The notes: a model not told the origin generated them from the sequence alone. A stretch of 64,000 bases of DNA from Eggerthellaceae bacterium (GCA_009782605.1 WRIR01000006.1:58384-122383), one strand, 5' to 3'. Counted from the stretch's first letter, positions 45,414 to 54,447 are shown. Program-made: numbers and translations.

Positions 45414-46550
45414 TCAGGTTTCGTTTTCTACTTGTTTCTTCCCCTGCCCCATTTCTTCAGCATCCCCACCGTTTTGGGCTATGAGGCACGCGGCTGTTTC
45501 CTCGACAAGCACGAGTGCCTTGTGGGCACAGGCCTCCACGCACAGGCCGCAGCCGATGCAGTAGCGTCGGTCGAGAACCGTCTTTCCGATGCCCGGGTCG
45601 GGGTTGAGCGCACCTGTGGGGCAGGTGCCCAGGCAGGCGCCTGAGTCACGGCACCGTGCCTTGTCGAGCTCGGCCACGAACACAGGGATGTTGGGGGCGA
45701 TAGCGGGGCTCGCCGAAACTGCTTCGAGGATCATCTGGCGCTTGGGGTGCATGACCTTCTTGACACGCCCTGTGGGGGCGAAGAGGTTGAGCATGTCGCT
45801 CTCGGCGAAACGCAGCCCCGCCATGGCCTTGCTGCGCTCGCGCCGCTCGACGAACTGCTGCAGCACCTCGGAGTTACGCAGGCGCCGCTTCCCGGTGGCG
45901 ATATCGCCCACATCCCCTGCGAAGTTGGTGAAGATGGCCCGGCGATCGACGCCTTTGGGGCTGGCGAGGTCTTTCAGCAGGCTTTCTTCCTCGGGTATCT
46001 CGGCGGAAAAGCCGACCTGCTCTCCCGTCCATGCCTGGGCGGTTGCGATGGCATGGGAATAGAGCATCTCGGCGGTGTCTCCCCCGCGCTCGCAGTCGGC
46101 GCAGTAGGCGAGGTCGCAGGCTACCGTGACCAAGATGCGCTCGCTGAGAAGCACTGTCCAGAACTCGGGCGACAGGCAGGCCAGGCAGGGCAGCACGACG
46201 ACGTTGGGGGCGGGCTTTAGCCCTGGAAATACGTTCTCCTTGCAGGTGATATAGGCCGTCTCGCCGCGCAGCGCTATCCTCCTGATGCGCTCATGCAGGT
46301 CGAGCATCGTGACCCGGGTCGAGGAAAAGGCGTCGCAGATGCCCAAGCAGATGCCGCACTGCGTGCAGGCCTGCGTATCGACTACGGGCAGGCTGTCGGC
46401 CCTGTAGCTGATTGCGCCTTTGGGGCAGGCATCCGCACAGCGGCTGCAGGACGCGCCCTTGAGGGTGATGCAGAAGTCGCGCAGGACCACGATGCCCGTG
46501 TCGCGGACGGCCTCCCCCTCGCGGCCTCCCATCTGCCGCGCGTCAGCCAT
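45414..46550 (-). CDS. Multi-cluster ferredoxin-type iron-sulfur protein, function unknown
   Basis: The 378 aa cytoplasmic protein has two 4Fe-4S motifs near the N-terminus (CSRCADACPKG, CTQCGICLGIC), a central part with more cysteines (TCKENV, LPCLAC, ACDLAYCADCERG) that could hold another cluster, and two C-terminal 4Fe-4S motifs (SGACLGTCPTG, CIGCGLCVEACAHK). It has no signal peptide. Its start overlaps the gltX stop by 8 bases, so it is translated from the same mRNA. It probably passes electrons among redox partners not encoded here; the partner is unknown. Confidence 0.78.
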   Translation of the reverse strand: MADARQMGGREGEAVRDTGIVVLRDFCITLKGASCSRCADACPKGAISYRADSLPVVDTQACTQCGICLGICDAFSSTRVTMLDLHERIRRIALRGETAYITCKENVFPGLKPAPNVVVLPCLACLSPEFWTVLLSERILVTVACDLAYCADCERGGDTAEMLYSHAIATAQAWTGEQVGFSAEIPEEESLLKDLASPKGVDRRAIFTNFAGDVGDIATGKRRLRNSEVLQQFVERRERSKAMAGLRFAESDMLNLFAPTGRVKKVMHPKRQMILEAVSASPAIAPNIPVFVAELDKARCRDSGACLGTCPTGALNPDPGIGKTVLDRRYCIGCGLCVEACAHKALVLVEETAACLIAQNGGDAEEMGQGKKQVENET

Positions 46551-48051
46551 GGAACACGTCTTTGAGGGTCTGGTCGATCCGCGCGAGCACGTCTTTTCGG
46601 TCCAGGAGCTCGATGCTCTCGAACAGGGGCGGGGAGACCATGTTCCCGCAGACGGCCACGCGCAGGGGCTGGAAGAGCCCCTTCACCTTGATGCCAAGGG
46701 TCTCGGCCAGGGCCCGGCAAGCCTCCTGCAAGGGCTCGCACTCCCAGGTCAAAGACTCATCGGCGAGCAGGCCGCGCAGGCCGCGCAGGACCGTCTCGGC
46801 ATCTGTGCCCTCCTTCGTGAGGACCTTTGCGACGCTGGCCTCGTCGAGGTTGACCCGGGGCCCCCAGAACATATAGGCGAGCTTATCGGGTATCTCGTCG
46901 AGGCGCACCAGGCGCTCGGATACGAGCGGGTAGAGCTTCTCGTACCAGCCGGGGTCCGCCGCGATGCCGGCAGGGTCGGCCCCCGCTTGGCAAAGCCAAG
47001 GCTCGGCGAGCGCGGCCCAGGCCCCGGCATCGAGTCCGCGGATATAGGTGCCGTTCATCCAGTCGAGCTTCACCTCGTCGAACAGGGCGTCCTTCTTCGT
47101 CACCCGGGCAAGCGAGAAGGAGTGTGCCAGGGTCTCGCGGTCGATGATGGTCGTCTCGCCGTCGAGCGACCACCCCAGCAAGGCGAGGAAGTTCACGAGC
47201 GTGTCGGGCAGGTAGCCGCGGTCGCGGTATTCTTCGACTGAGGTCGCCCCGTGGCGCTTCGAGAGCTTCTTGCCGTTTGCGCCGAGTATCATGGAAAGGT
47301 GGGCGAAGGTGGGTACCGCAGCGCCGAGTGCCTCGTAGACGAGTATCTGGCGCGGTGTGTTCGACAGGTGGTCGTCCCCGCGGATCACGTGGCTGATACG
47401 CATGTTCGCGTCGTCGCAGACGACCGCGAAGTTGTAGGTCGGGCTGCCGTCGCTGCGGACGAGCACCATGTCGTCCATGACTTCCGAAGGGAAGCTGACC
47501 GGCCCGTACACGGCGTCGTTAAACTCGATGGCCCCGCGCTCGCGGGGAACCTTCAACCGCCACACGAAGGGCTCGCCCGCGGCGATGCGCTTTGCCGCCT
47601 CGTGCGCCTCAAGCCCGCGGCAGGTCCGGTCGTAGCCCGCATAGCCGCCCCCGGCCTCCTCGGCCGCCTTGCGCTTGGCGTCGAGGGCTGCAACTGTGCA
47701 GAAGCAGGGGTAGGCCGCGTCCCGCGCCTTCAAGGTCTCAAGGGCGGCCTGGTAGCTGTCACCACGCTGGCTTTGGAAATAGGGCCCCAAGGCCCCGCCG
47801 ACCTCGGGCCCCTCGTCCCAGTCGAGTCCGAGCCAGCGCAGGGAGCGAAGGACCACCTGCGTGTTTTCCGCAGTCGAGCGCTCGGGGTCGGTGTCCTCGA
47901 TGCGCAGGATAAAGCTGCCGCCCGTGGCCCTGGCGAAGGCCCAGTTGTAGATGGCGGTGCGGGCGCCGCCGATGTGGAGCTGCCCGGTGGGGGACGGCGC
48001 GAAGCGCACGCGGACGGGCAGGGCGGGGTCAAGGGCAGGGTCTTGGCTCAT
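46543..48051 (-). CDS. gltX: Glutamyl-tRNA synthetase
   Basis: This enzyme charges tRNA-Glu. The 502 aa class I synthetase has the HIGH motif as RFAPSPTGQLHIGGAR near residue 17, a zinc-region equivalent with PCFCT, the EDTDPERS segment and the KMSKS loop as KKLSKRHGA. The start at 48051 overlaps the upstream stop codon (ATGA); the longer frame would run through the neighbouring gene. It is the middle gene of the minus-strand block. Confidence 0.94.
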   Translation of the reverse strand: MSQDPALDPALPVRVRFAPSPTGQLHIGGARTAIYNWAFARATGGSFILRIEDTDPERSTAENTQVVLRSLRWLGLDWDEGPEVGGALGPYFQSQRGDSYQAALETLKARDAAYPCFCTVAALDAKRKAAEEAGGGYAGYDRTCRGLEAHEAAKRIAAGEPFVWRLKVPRERGAIEFNDAVYGPVSFPSEVMDDMVLVRSDGSPTYNFAVVCDDANMRISHVIRGDDHLSNTPRQILVYEALGAAVPTFAHLSMILGANGKKLSKRHGATSVEEYRDRGYLPDTLVNFLALLGWSLDGETTIIDRETLAHSFSLARVTKKDALFDEVKLDWMNGTYIRGLDAGAWAALAEPWLCQAGADPAGIAADPGWYEKLYPLVSERLVRLDEIPDKLAYMFWGPRVNLDEASVAKVLTKEGTDAETVLRGLRGLLADESLTWECEPLQEACRALAETLGIKVKGLFQPLRVAVCGNMVSPPLFESIELLDRKDVLARIDQTLKDVFHG

Positions 48052-48836
48052 AGGATGTATTCTCTCCTTCTCATAAAGCGTCCGACGGCGAAACTGACGA
48101 AACAGACGAACAGGGTGACGACCAGCCACAGGGCACCCATGGCGATCCAGAAGGCAAGCGGGTACATGCGGATAAGCAGGGAATCGGCTCCGAAGGTCCA
48201 GGTGCCCTCCGCAAAGAAGATCGAGTGGATAAAGGCGAACAGGCCGTCGAAGTCGATGATCGCCCAGGCCGTCAGCCCAATGAACAGCGCGGCGACCAGG
48301 ATAGCTGCCGCCATGAGGGTTAGGCCTACCTGGTGCCGACCTGAGGTGAAGCCGATGAGCAGGCAGCCTATGAAGGCGACAGCCGCGAGCGCCGCGAGCA
48401 CGATGCGTGCGGTGCTGACTACCGAGAACACGTCGTCGAGATGCGTGAGGGCGTCGTAAGGGAGCACATAGCTCTCGCCTGCGAGCATGAAGCGCGCCGC
48501 CAGTTCGTCGATGCCGGGCGGCGTGGCGGTGTCGGGCAGGTCGGGTGCCCCGCTGAGGGTGGCGCGGCCATCAGCCCTCACCTCCTTGTTGATGTCGTAG
48601 AGTGTGGTAAGCAGCGTTCCCCGGTCATGGCTGCCGACGGTGTAGTCGCGTGTCGCCTGGGCTGCGACGACCAGTTCGTCGCGAGTGAACACCGAGCCGT
48701 CTGCATTGCTGAACACCGTTGCGAAGGCCTGCGTCGCAAAGGGGGCGCAGCAGACGAAGAGCCCCGCCCCGACCAACACTACGGCAAGGCTTGCCGCAGT
48801 GGTTAACTCGATGAGAATTCGTATGATGCCTTTGAT
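48048..48836 (-). CDS. DUF1461/TIGR01906-type integral membrane protein with a likely ATC start
   Basis: The product is about 262 aa with four hydrophobic helices: one at the N-terminus after KGIIRILIELTTAA and three in the second half, separated by an external region of about 110 residues. This resembles the TIGR01906 family of unknown function. No ATG, GTG or TTG occurs in frame between the upstream stop (48898) and the first helix. A perfect AGGAGG (48848-48843) ends 6 bases before an in-frame ATC at 48836, chosen as start. The alternative GTG at 49013 would add 59 Arg/Ser-rich residues within the upstream gene. Confidence 0.7.
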   Translation of the reverse strand: MKGIIRILIELTTAASLAVVLVGAGLFVCCAPFATQAFATVFSNADGSVFTRDELVVAAQATRDYTVGSHDRGTLLTTLYDINKEVRADGRATLSGAPDLPDTATPPGIDELAARFMLAGESYVLPYDALTHLDDVFSVVSTARIVLAALAAVAFIGCLLIGFTSGRHQVGLTLMAAAILVAALFIGLTAWAIIDFDGLFAFIHSIFFAEGTWTFGADSLLIRMYPLAFWIAMGALWLVVTLFVCFVSFAVGRFMRRREYIL

Positions 48837-48897
48837 GGTGGTCCTCCTACCCCTCGTCCGATTTTCCTCGCCTTGTTCCTTCCTTCTTTTTGCCGCC

Positions 48898-50292
48898 TTA
48901 CGTGCTTTTCTGGTCGAGGTCGACCCAGATAGTCGCGGCGGTGACGCCCTGCATGTCCTTGCAGATGGTCGGCAAAGGGCCAAGGCGTGAGAACACTCCG
49001 GCGAACCTCCCATTATACAGGTACAGGCCCATGAGGTTGTTGTAGGGCAGCGTCACAGACGACACCTCCCCGTCGGCCAGGGCCTCGATGCCCGTGTCGG
49101 GCGGAAGCGTCAGTGTCTTGAAGGGTGTGCAGTACCTCTGCGCGATGAAGGGGGTGCCCGAGGCCCTGTCGGCGAAGCGTCCGACGAGGCCGTCCCATTC
49201 CTCCTGGCTCCAGAAGCAGCCGGCATAGACCTGGTCGGCGCCGTAGTGGTCGGTCGGCTTGATGATCCAGGTTTCCTTTTCGGCCCGCACCTTCTCCAGG
49301 TCGATGGAGCCAGAGTCCAAGAAGGTGGTGAAGGGGATGGCCTTTTCGATGAAGGCGGATTCCTCGGCGGTCAAGAAGGCCTGTGTCCTCGGGTCGAAGA
49401 GCACGCGGAATATCTGCTTGTCGTGGACAATGTGTCCGGCGAAGCTGCCGATGAGCGCAACTTTTTCTGCGCGCAGGGCCTCGATGAGGCACTGGGACTC
49501 GTCCCAGTGCTCCAGGATGTCGTTGGTGACCGAGCGCCGCCAGATAGCGTCGATACGCCTGCCGTCCGGCCCGGTCAAAGACTCGCCGTCAAAGCGCAGC
49601 TCGCGCACGTCGCAGATGGCACAAGGCAGGCCACGTGACTCGAAGAGCGCAGCGAAGACCTTGAACTCGTCGATGACGGCGTTTTCCAGGAAGTCGCAAA
49701 TGGCGATGCGGGGATGCTCGACACGGTGCACGTAGCTTGCGTATATCTCCATGAACTCGTCGATCCAGGTCTCGAAAAGCTCGCTCGGCTCGACACGGTG
49801 CCGTTTTGCGAAGGCCTTGAAGGACTGCGACGGGGCTATGGAGGCGACGATTTCCCGGTCCTCGTTCATGCCCGACGAGCCGTCGGCGTTGAACTCGCAG
49901 AAGGCACAGGTGTAGTCGTCCTCGTCCAAGAATATGTCGACGCGGGCAAAGGGGAGCAGCCCGTCGTAGCCGCGGGGGAGCAGGATCAGCTCCACCAGGC
50001 GCTCGTCGAAGTCGAAGGCGGTGCGGTATGCGGGGTCTTCGAGGTAGTGGCTGATGACCTTGCAGAGGATGGCATGCATCGTCTCCGCGATATGCTTCAT
50101 GGCCGCAAAGGCCTCGCGTCCGTAGAGGCGCGGGACGAAGGTGGAGCCGACGACCTCATGGTGGCAGATGGCGGTCGAGCGCTGCATGAAGGCGAAGGCC
50201 TCCCGGCGCCCGGCGACATCGCCGCCGAGGCTGTCGATGATGTCGAGGTATTCTCGGGTATAGCCGGCGTTTTGAGCCATGTCCAAAGCCAT
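48898..50292 (-). CDS. ATP-grasp-like protein resembling glutathionylspermidine-synthase-type enzymes; function unknown
   Basis: The 464 aa soluble product has CEFNADGSSGMNEDREI near residue 140, a DGESLTGPDGRRIDAIWRR segment, and a C-terminal IIKPTDHYGADQVYAG stretch. These resemble the nucleotide- and metal-binding parts of ATP-grasp ligases of the circularly permuted or glutathionylspermidine synthase type. The match is weak and by eye. ATG 50292 follows an AAGGA site. It heads the minus-strand block ahead of the DUF1461-type protein and gltX and is divergent from metK. Confidence 0.6.
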   Translation of the reverse strand: MALDMAQNAGYTREYLDIIDSLGGDVAGRREAFAFMQRSTAICHHEVVGSTFVPRLYGREAFAAMKHIAETMHAILCKVISHYLEDPAYRTAFDFDERLVELILLPRGYDGLLPFARVDIFLDEDDYTCAFCEFNADGSSGMNEDREIVASIAPSQSFKAFAKRHRVEPSELFETWIDEFMEIYASYVHRVEHPRIAICDFLENAVIDEFKVFAALFESRGLPCAICDVRELRFDGESLTGPDGRRIDAIWRRSVTNDILEHWDESQCLIEALRAEKVALIGSFAGHIVHDKQIFRVLFDPRTQAFLTAEESAFIEKAIPFTTFLDSGSIDLEKVRAEKETWIIKPTDHYGADQVYAGCFWSQEEWDGLVGRFADRASGTPFIAQRYCTPFKTLTLPPDTGIEALADGEVSSVTLPYNNLMGLYLYNGRFAGVFSRLGPLPTICKDMQGVTAATIWVDLDQKST

Positions 50293-50309
50293 CCCTGTCC
50301 TTTCTGTAA

Positions 50310-50333
50310 GTAAAGTATCGTGTAAAGTATCGT
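50310..50333. repeat. Tandem GTAAAGTATCGT pair in the metK divergent promoter region
   Basis: Two perfect 12-bp copies in the 152-base gap between divergent genes. A second tandem pair, GCGATAAACA(G/C), lies at 50395-50416 just ahead of metK. Both could be regulator sites; no SAM riboswitch was recognised. Confidence 0.7.
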
Positions 50334-50444
50334 GAAGGCTTGGAAAAAGTGTATCATTAGCTCTCGCATGTTGACAGGCATAAGGCCCTCGACTGCGATA
50401 AACAGGCGATAAACACAAATATGCGAAAAGGAGTGAACACAGCC

Positions 50445-51734
50445 ATGGCGGAAAACCCCCACGCAAGCGCAAAGACAGGGTCGAGCTTCCTCTTCACCTC
50501 GGAATCGGTGACGGAGGGGCACCCCGACAAGGTATGCGACCAGATCTCTGACGCGATCCTTGACGCGATCCTCGAACAGGAGGCGCAACTGGCCGCCGAC
50601 GGCTACGTCGCGCCGAGCGGCGAGCCCGCCGACCTTGCGGCGGTGCGTTGTGCCTGCGAGGTGCTGGCCACCACCGGCCTGGTCATGGTTGCCGGGGAGA
50701 TCAGGACGCAGGCCTATATCGACGTGCCGACAATCGTGCGCGGCGTCATCAACGACATTGGCTACAACCGGGCGAAGTTCGGCTTTGACGGCCTGACCTG
50801 CGGCGTGTTAAACACGATCCACGAGCAGAGCGCTGATATCGCCCTCGGTGTGGACTCGTCCTATGAAGAGCAGCACGGCGAGGCGGCGCTCGACGCCTTC
50901 GACCGCATCGGCGCGGGCGACCAGGGGATGGTCTTCGGCTACGCCTGCACCGACACGCCTACGCTCATGCCGATGCCCATCTACCTGGCGCATCGCCTGG
51001 CTGAGGAACTGACGGTGGTTCGCAAGGAGGGGCGGTTGGCCTACCTGCGCCCTGACGGGAAGACCCAGGTGAGCGTGCGTTATGTCGACGGGGTTCCCAC
51101 CCAGGTCGAAAAGGTGCTCATCTCCACCCAGCACGCCGAGGACGCCGGGCCGGAGGACCTGCGCCGAGACCTTATCGCGCAGGTCATCGAGCCGGTCTTT
51201 GCGCGCGAGGCGGTCACGGTCGCCGACGGCCTTGAGATACTGGTGAACCCCACGGGGCGTTTCGTCACCGGTGGGCCGATGGGGGACACGGGGCTTACGG
51301 GCCGCAAGATAATAGTCGACACCTATGGCGGCATGGGCCGCCATGGCGGCGGATCCTTCTCGGGCAAGGACTGCACGAAGGTCGACCGGTCGGGCGCCTA
51401 TGCTGCCCGATGGGTCGCGAAGAACCTTGTTGCGGCGGGTCTTGCCGACCGCTGTGAGATACAGATAGCCTATGCTATCGGCATGGCACACCCCCTTTCG
51501 CTTATGGTGGAGTGCTTCGGCACGAACAAGGTGCCCGAACAGGCGATCGTAGATGCAGTGCACGAGGTCTTCGACCTGCGCCCGGCGGCAATCATTGCGG
51601 CCCTCGACCTGCGTCGGCCCCTCTACCGTAAGACGGCCGCCTATGGGCATTTCGGGCGCGAGCTCCCCGAGTTCACGTGGGAGAGGACCGACCGTGTCGA
51701 AGCCCTGCGTGCCTGTGTCGGACAGGGCCTGTAG
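50445..51734 (+). CDS. metK: S-adenosylmethionine synthase
   Basis: MetK makes SAM from methionine and ATP, the cofactor for the radical SAM enzymes of this window. The 429 aa product has [24 protein letters not shown] near the start with the catalytic His, [21 protein letters not shown], the P-loop-like [23 protein letters not shown], and [18 protein letters not shown] at the C-terminus. ATG 50445 is served by AAAGGAG 11 bases upstream; an ATG at 50421 would add eight residues. Confidence 0.95.
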   Translation: MAENPHASAKTGSSFLFTSESVTEGHPDKVCDQISDAILDAILEQEAQLAADGYVAPSGEPADLAAVRCACEVLATTGLVMVAGEIRTQAYIDVPTIVRGVINDIGYNRAKFGFDGLTCGVLNTIHEQSADIALGVDSSYEEQHGEAALDAFDRIGAGDQGMVFGYACTDTPTLMPMPIYLAHRLAEELTVVRKEGRLAYLRPDGKTQVSVRYVDGVPTQVEKVLISTQHAEDAGPEDLRRDLIAQVIEPVFAREAVTVADGLEILVNPTGRFVTGGPMGDTGLTGRKIIVDTYGGMGRHGGGSFSGKDCTKVDRSGAYAARWVAKNLVAAGLADRCEIQIAYAIGMAHPLSLMVECFGTNKVPEQAIVDAVHEVFDLRPAAIIAALDLRRPLYRKTAAYGHFGRELPEFTWERTDRVEALRACVGQGL

Positions 51735-51850
51735 GCTGCCGGGTGGTCGGCCGGCTTCGGATGTTTCAGGTGCCCGGGTGACTGGGCTTTCGCGGTGGCC
51801 TGCAAAAGCCCAAAGGCTGAACGGCGAGAAGGCGGGCTGAGGATACCTCG

Positions 51851-54190
51851 ATGCGGCTTGCTTCGGTCATACTTGACATCCCTGCGCAGGCGCTCGATTC
51901 TGCCTACTGGTATGTTGCTCCGGACGACCTGGTGGACCTTGAGGTCGGCTGTGCCGTGCTTGTGCCTTTTGGAGGGCGCAAGGCAATCGGGTACGTGATA
52001 GCGCTTGAGGATTTCGAGGAAACGGACGAGGGCGCAGGCTTCGAGGCGGCGGCCGTTCGCAGCTGTGTGGGAGAGGCAGGCAAGGAAGGCGTGCCCGACC
52101 CGGCGAAGCTCAAGTGCGTCCAGGCGGTGTTGTCCCACTCCTACTTCGACGAGGATGCCGCCGCCTGCGCGCGTTTCCTATCCGAGGGTTATATCGCGCC
52201 CCTCAGTTCCTGCGTGCGGCTCTTCGTGCCTCCCGGCGGTGTCCCCCGCATGGTGCGCCGGGGCGGTTACTGGCAGGTGGAAGAGCCGGCCATCGGCCCG
52301 GTAGACGACCGCTGGGTCTCCTTGGGCGCAGCGGCGCAGGGCTTCGAGCCGCGGCCGCAGGCCGTGAAACAGCGTGCCATCATCGACGCCCTGCGCGGCG
52401 GGGAGCTGCGTGTCGCAGAGCTGACGGTGGAGTTCGGGCCGGTGTCGTCTGCCCTCAAGGCCCTCGCGTCACAAGGCGTGGTAACTGTTGAGCGGCGGCG
52501 GCGGATGAGGGGGACAGACGCCCCCGCCGCTCCCGCCTTCGCGCCGAGCAAGAAGCCCCAGCTGACCGACGGCCAGAAGGCCGCGCTCGATCTGGTGAAC
52601 GCGGCCCAGGACCGTGCGGCAGGCGAGGTGGTGCTGGTGGACGGGGTGACCGGGTCGGGCAAGACAGAGGTCTACCTCCAGGCGATTGAAAAGACGCTTG
52701 ATGCCGGGCGTGGCGCCGTGGTGCTCGTCCCCGAGATATCCCTCACCCCCCAGACCGTCGCGCGCTTCCGCGGGCGCTTTGGCGAGACGGTCGCCGTCAT
52801 GCACTCGCGCATGGGCCCCGGCGAGCGCTTCGACCAGTGGGACCGCATCCGTCAGGGTGCCGCGCGGGTGGTGGTAGGCGCGCGCAGCGCCCTGTTCGCC
52901 CCGGTCGGCTCGCTGGGCCTCATCATCATTGACGAAGAACACGAAGGCTCCTACAAGCAGGACTCGGCGCCGCGCTACGTGTCGCGTGACCTTGCGGCCT
53001 GGATGGCCGCGCAGAAGCGGGCGACCCTGGTCCTAGGCTCGGCGACCCCGTCTATCGAGGCGCTGTACCGGTGCAAGCACGACGAGGGCTGGCACCGCAC
53101 GCTTTTGCCCGACCGCGTGAACGGGCGGCCGATGCCCGAGATCGTGGTGGTCGATATGGCGTGCGAGTTCGGCAGCGGCCACCGCTCGATGTTCTCCCGG
53201 CCCCTGGCCAAGGCCCTGTTCGAGGCCGTCGACGCCGGGCGCAAGGCGGTGCTCCTGCTCAACCAGCGGGGCTTCGCCCAGTTTGTTTTATGCCGCAGCT
53301 GCGGTTACGTGCCCGAGTGTCCCTCGTGCTCGCTGTCGCTCACCTACCATGAGCGGGGGAGCGTGCTTGCCTGCCACCACTGCGGCCACAAGGAGGCGCT
53401 TCCCCCGCTCTGCCCCGAATGCGAAAGCCCCTATCTCAAGAAATTCGGGGCCGGGACGCAGCGGGTCGAGGCCGAGCTTCGGGGCCTGCTCGAAGGCAGG
53501 CAGGCGACAATCGTGCGCATGGACGCGGACACCACCACTGCCAAAGGCGCCCACCAGCAGCTCTTGGAAGAGTTCGGCTCTGCCGGGCCCGCGGTGCTGC
53601 TCGGCACGCAGATGATTGCGAAAGGGCTCGATTTCGATGACGTGGTCTTGGTGGGGGTCGTCAACGCCGACACCATGCTGCGGCTTCCCGACTTCAGGAG
53701 TGCCGAGCGCACCTTCAACCTTGTCGAGCAGGTCGCCGGGCGGGCAGGGCGCGCCGAGCTCCCTGGGTGCGTCTTCGTGCAGACCTACGAGGCCGACTCC
53801 TACGCCATCCGCGCCGCTGCGGGCTACGACCGCAGGGCCTTCCTCGCCGAGGAGCTCTCCCGGCGCCGGGCGTTGGGCTACCCCCCCTTCGTCCGTCTCG
53901 CGAACGTCTTGCTCTGGGGCAAGAATGCCGAAGAGGTCAAGGAAGCAGCACGCGGGATATCCGCCGACATCGAGAAGCTGGTCTTCGATGTCGCGGGGCA
54001 GGGGTGGGCCTGCTTCGGCGCCGTGCCCTGTGTGCTGGCGAAGCTGCGCGACACCTACCGCTGGCATATCGTGGTGAAGGCCCCGGCAGGCGCAGACATC
54101 GCATCCGTCCTGCTCCCGCTCTTCCGCCGCCGCAAGCCCCACAAGACCGTGAGCGTAGCCGTAGACATCGACCCCGACGACCTGCTGTGA
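51851..54190 (+). CDS. priA: PriA, primosomal replication restart helicase
   Basis: PriA reloads the replisome at stalled forks. The 779 aa product has an N-terminal DNA-binding domain, a helicase with DGVTGSGKTEVYLQAIE (Walker A) near residue 265 and the IDEEHEGSYKQ box. A zinc-binding insert with four CxxC-type pairs (CRSCG, CPSC, CHHCG, CPEC) and a helicase C-terminal part (GTQMIAKGLDFDDVVLVGV, VAGRAGR) follow. It begins about 115 bases after metK. Confidence 0.94.
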   Translation: MRLASVILDIPAQALDSAYWYVAPDDLVDLEVGCAVLVPFGGRKAIGYVIALEDFEETDEGAGFEAAAVRSCVGEAGKEGVPDPAKLKCVQAVLSHSYFDEDAAACARFLSEGYIAPLSSCVRLFVPPGGVPRMVRRGGYWQVEEPAIGPVDDRWVSLGAAAQGFEPRPQAVKQRAIIDALRGGELRVAELTVEFGPVSSALKALASQGVVTVERRRRMRGTDAPAAPAFAPSKKPQLTDGQKAALDLVNAAQDRAAGEVVLVDGVTGSGKTEVYLQAIEKTLDAGRGAVVLVPEISLTPQTVARFRGRFGETVAVMHSRMGPGERFDQWDRIRQGAARVVVGARSALFAPVGSLGLIIIDEEHEGSYKQDSAPRYVSRDLAAWMAAQKRATLVLGSATPSIEALYRCKHDEGWHRTLLPDRVNGRPMPEIVVVDMACEFGSGHRSMFSRPLAKALFEAVDAGRKAVLLLNQRGFAQFVLCRSCGYVPECPSCSLSLTYHERGSVLACHHCGHKEALPPLCPECESPYLKKFGAGTQRVEAELRGLLEGRQATIVRMDADTTTAKGAHQQLLEEFGSAGPAVLLGTQMIAKGLDFDDVVLVGVVNADTMLRLPDFRSAERTFNLVEQVAGRAGRAELPGCVFVQTYEADSYAIRAAAGYDRRAFLAEELSRRRALGYPPFVRLANVLLWGKNAEEVKEAARGISADIEKLVFDVAGQGWACFGAVPCVLAKLRDTYRWHIVVKAPAGADIASVLLPLFRRRKPHKTVSVAVDIDPDDLL

Positions 54191-54233
54191 CCGCTTTGAG
54201 ACGGCTGGGAGCCTCCCGTGCAGGGTTGATGTG

Positions 54234-54242
54234 TGTTACAAT
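54234..54242 (+). promoter_or_regulatory. Possible extended -10 element for the ilv operon
   Basis: TGTTACAAT, an extended -10 (TGn plus TACAAT), lies in the gap after priA. No clear -35 was found 17 bases upstream, as allowed for extended -10 promoters. Transcription would start near 54249, ahead of the leader ORF. Confidence 0.35.
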
Positions 54243-54281
54243 GTGCAGTATCGGTTGTGGCAGGACAAGCCCAAAGAGGGG

Positions 54282-54447
54282 AGGATCGATGGCAACCCCT
54301 ATTCCAAGGGCGGCCGCCCGTCGACAACTACAGAGGAACGTGGCGTTACCGGGTGGGGCGCTATCGCACTGTCACCGACATCCAAGACAACAGGCTGGAA
54401 TCCTTGTGCTGGCAACCGACGACCATAAGAAAACCAACCGTGGGTAA
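54282..54447 (+). pseudogene. RelE/ParE-type toxin remnant in the ilvB leader
   Basis: Three reading frames together give the C-terminal half of a RelE-family toxin. Frame one (54282-54320) gives RIDGNPYSKGGRP. Frame two (about 54308-54397) gives PPVDNYRGTWRYRVG followed by RYRTVTDIQDNRL. Frame three (54400-54444) gives ILVLATDDHKKTNRG and a stop. WRYRVGxYR and DIQDxxLxILVL are strong RelE family marks, so at least two frameshifts separate them. About 35 N-terminal residues and any antitoxin are missing; priA ends at 54190, leaving no room for them. Confidence 0.65.
54289..54447 (+). CDS. Possible 52-codon leader ORF overlapping the ilvB start
   Basis: ATG 54289 follows GGGGAGGATCG, the best ribosome site in the region. 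The 52-codon frame ends in TAA at 54445-54447, overlapping the ilvB GTG at 54440. It encodes four consecutive branched-chain codons (Ile-Leu-Val-Leu, 54400-54411). This resembles an ilv leader peptide with translational coupling, but the same codons belong to the RelE remnant, so the match may be accidental. Confidence 0.35.
   Translation: MATPIPRAAARRQLQRNVALPGGALSHCHRHPRQQAGILVLATDDHKKTNRG

Noticed and set aside
50293..50444. SAM riboswitch before metK
   Set aside because: No conserved SAM-I, SAM-II or SAM-IV core or terminator was recognised in this short gap; only tandem repeats are present.
54230..54440. T-box or other riboswitch before ilvB
   Set aside because: The segment GTGGCGTTACCGGG only loosely resembles the T-box core, no terminator follows, and the same bases are better explained as RelE-coding sequence.
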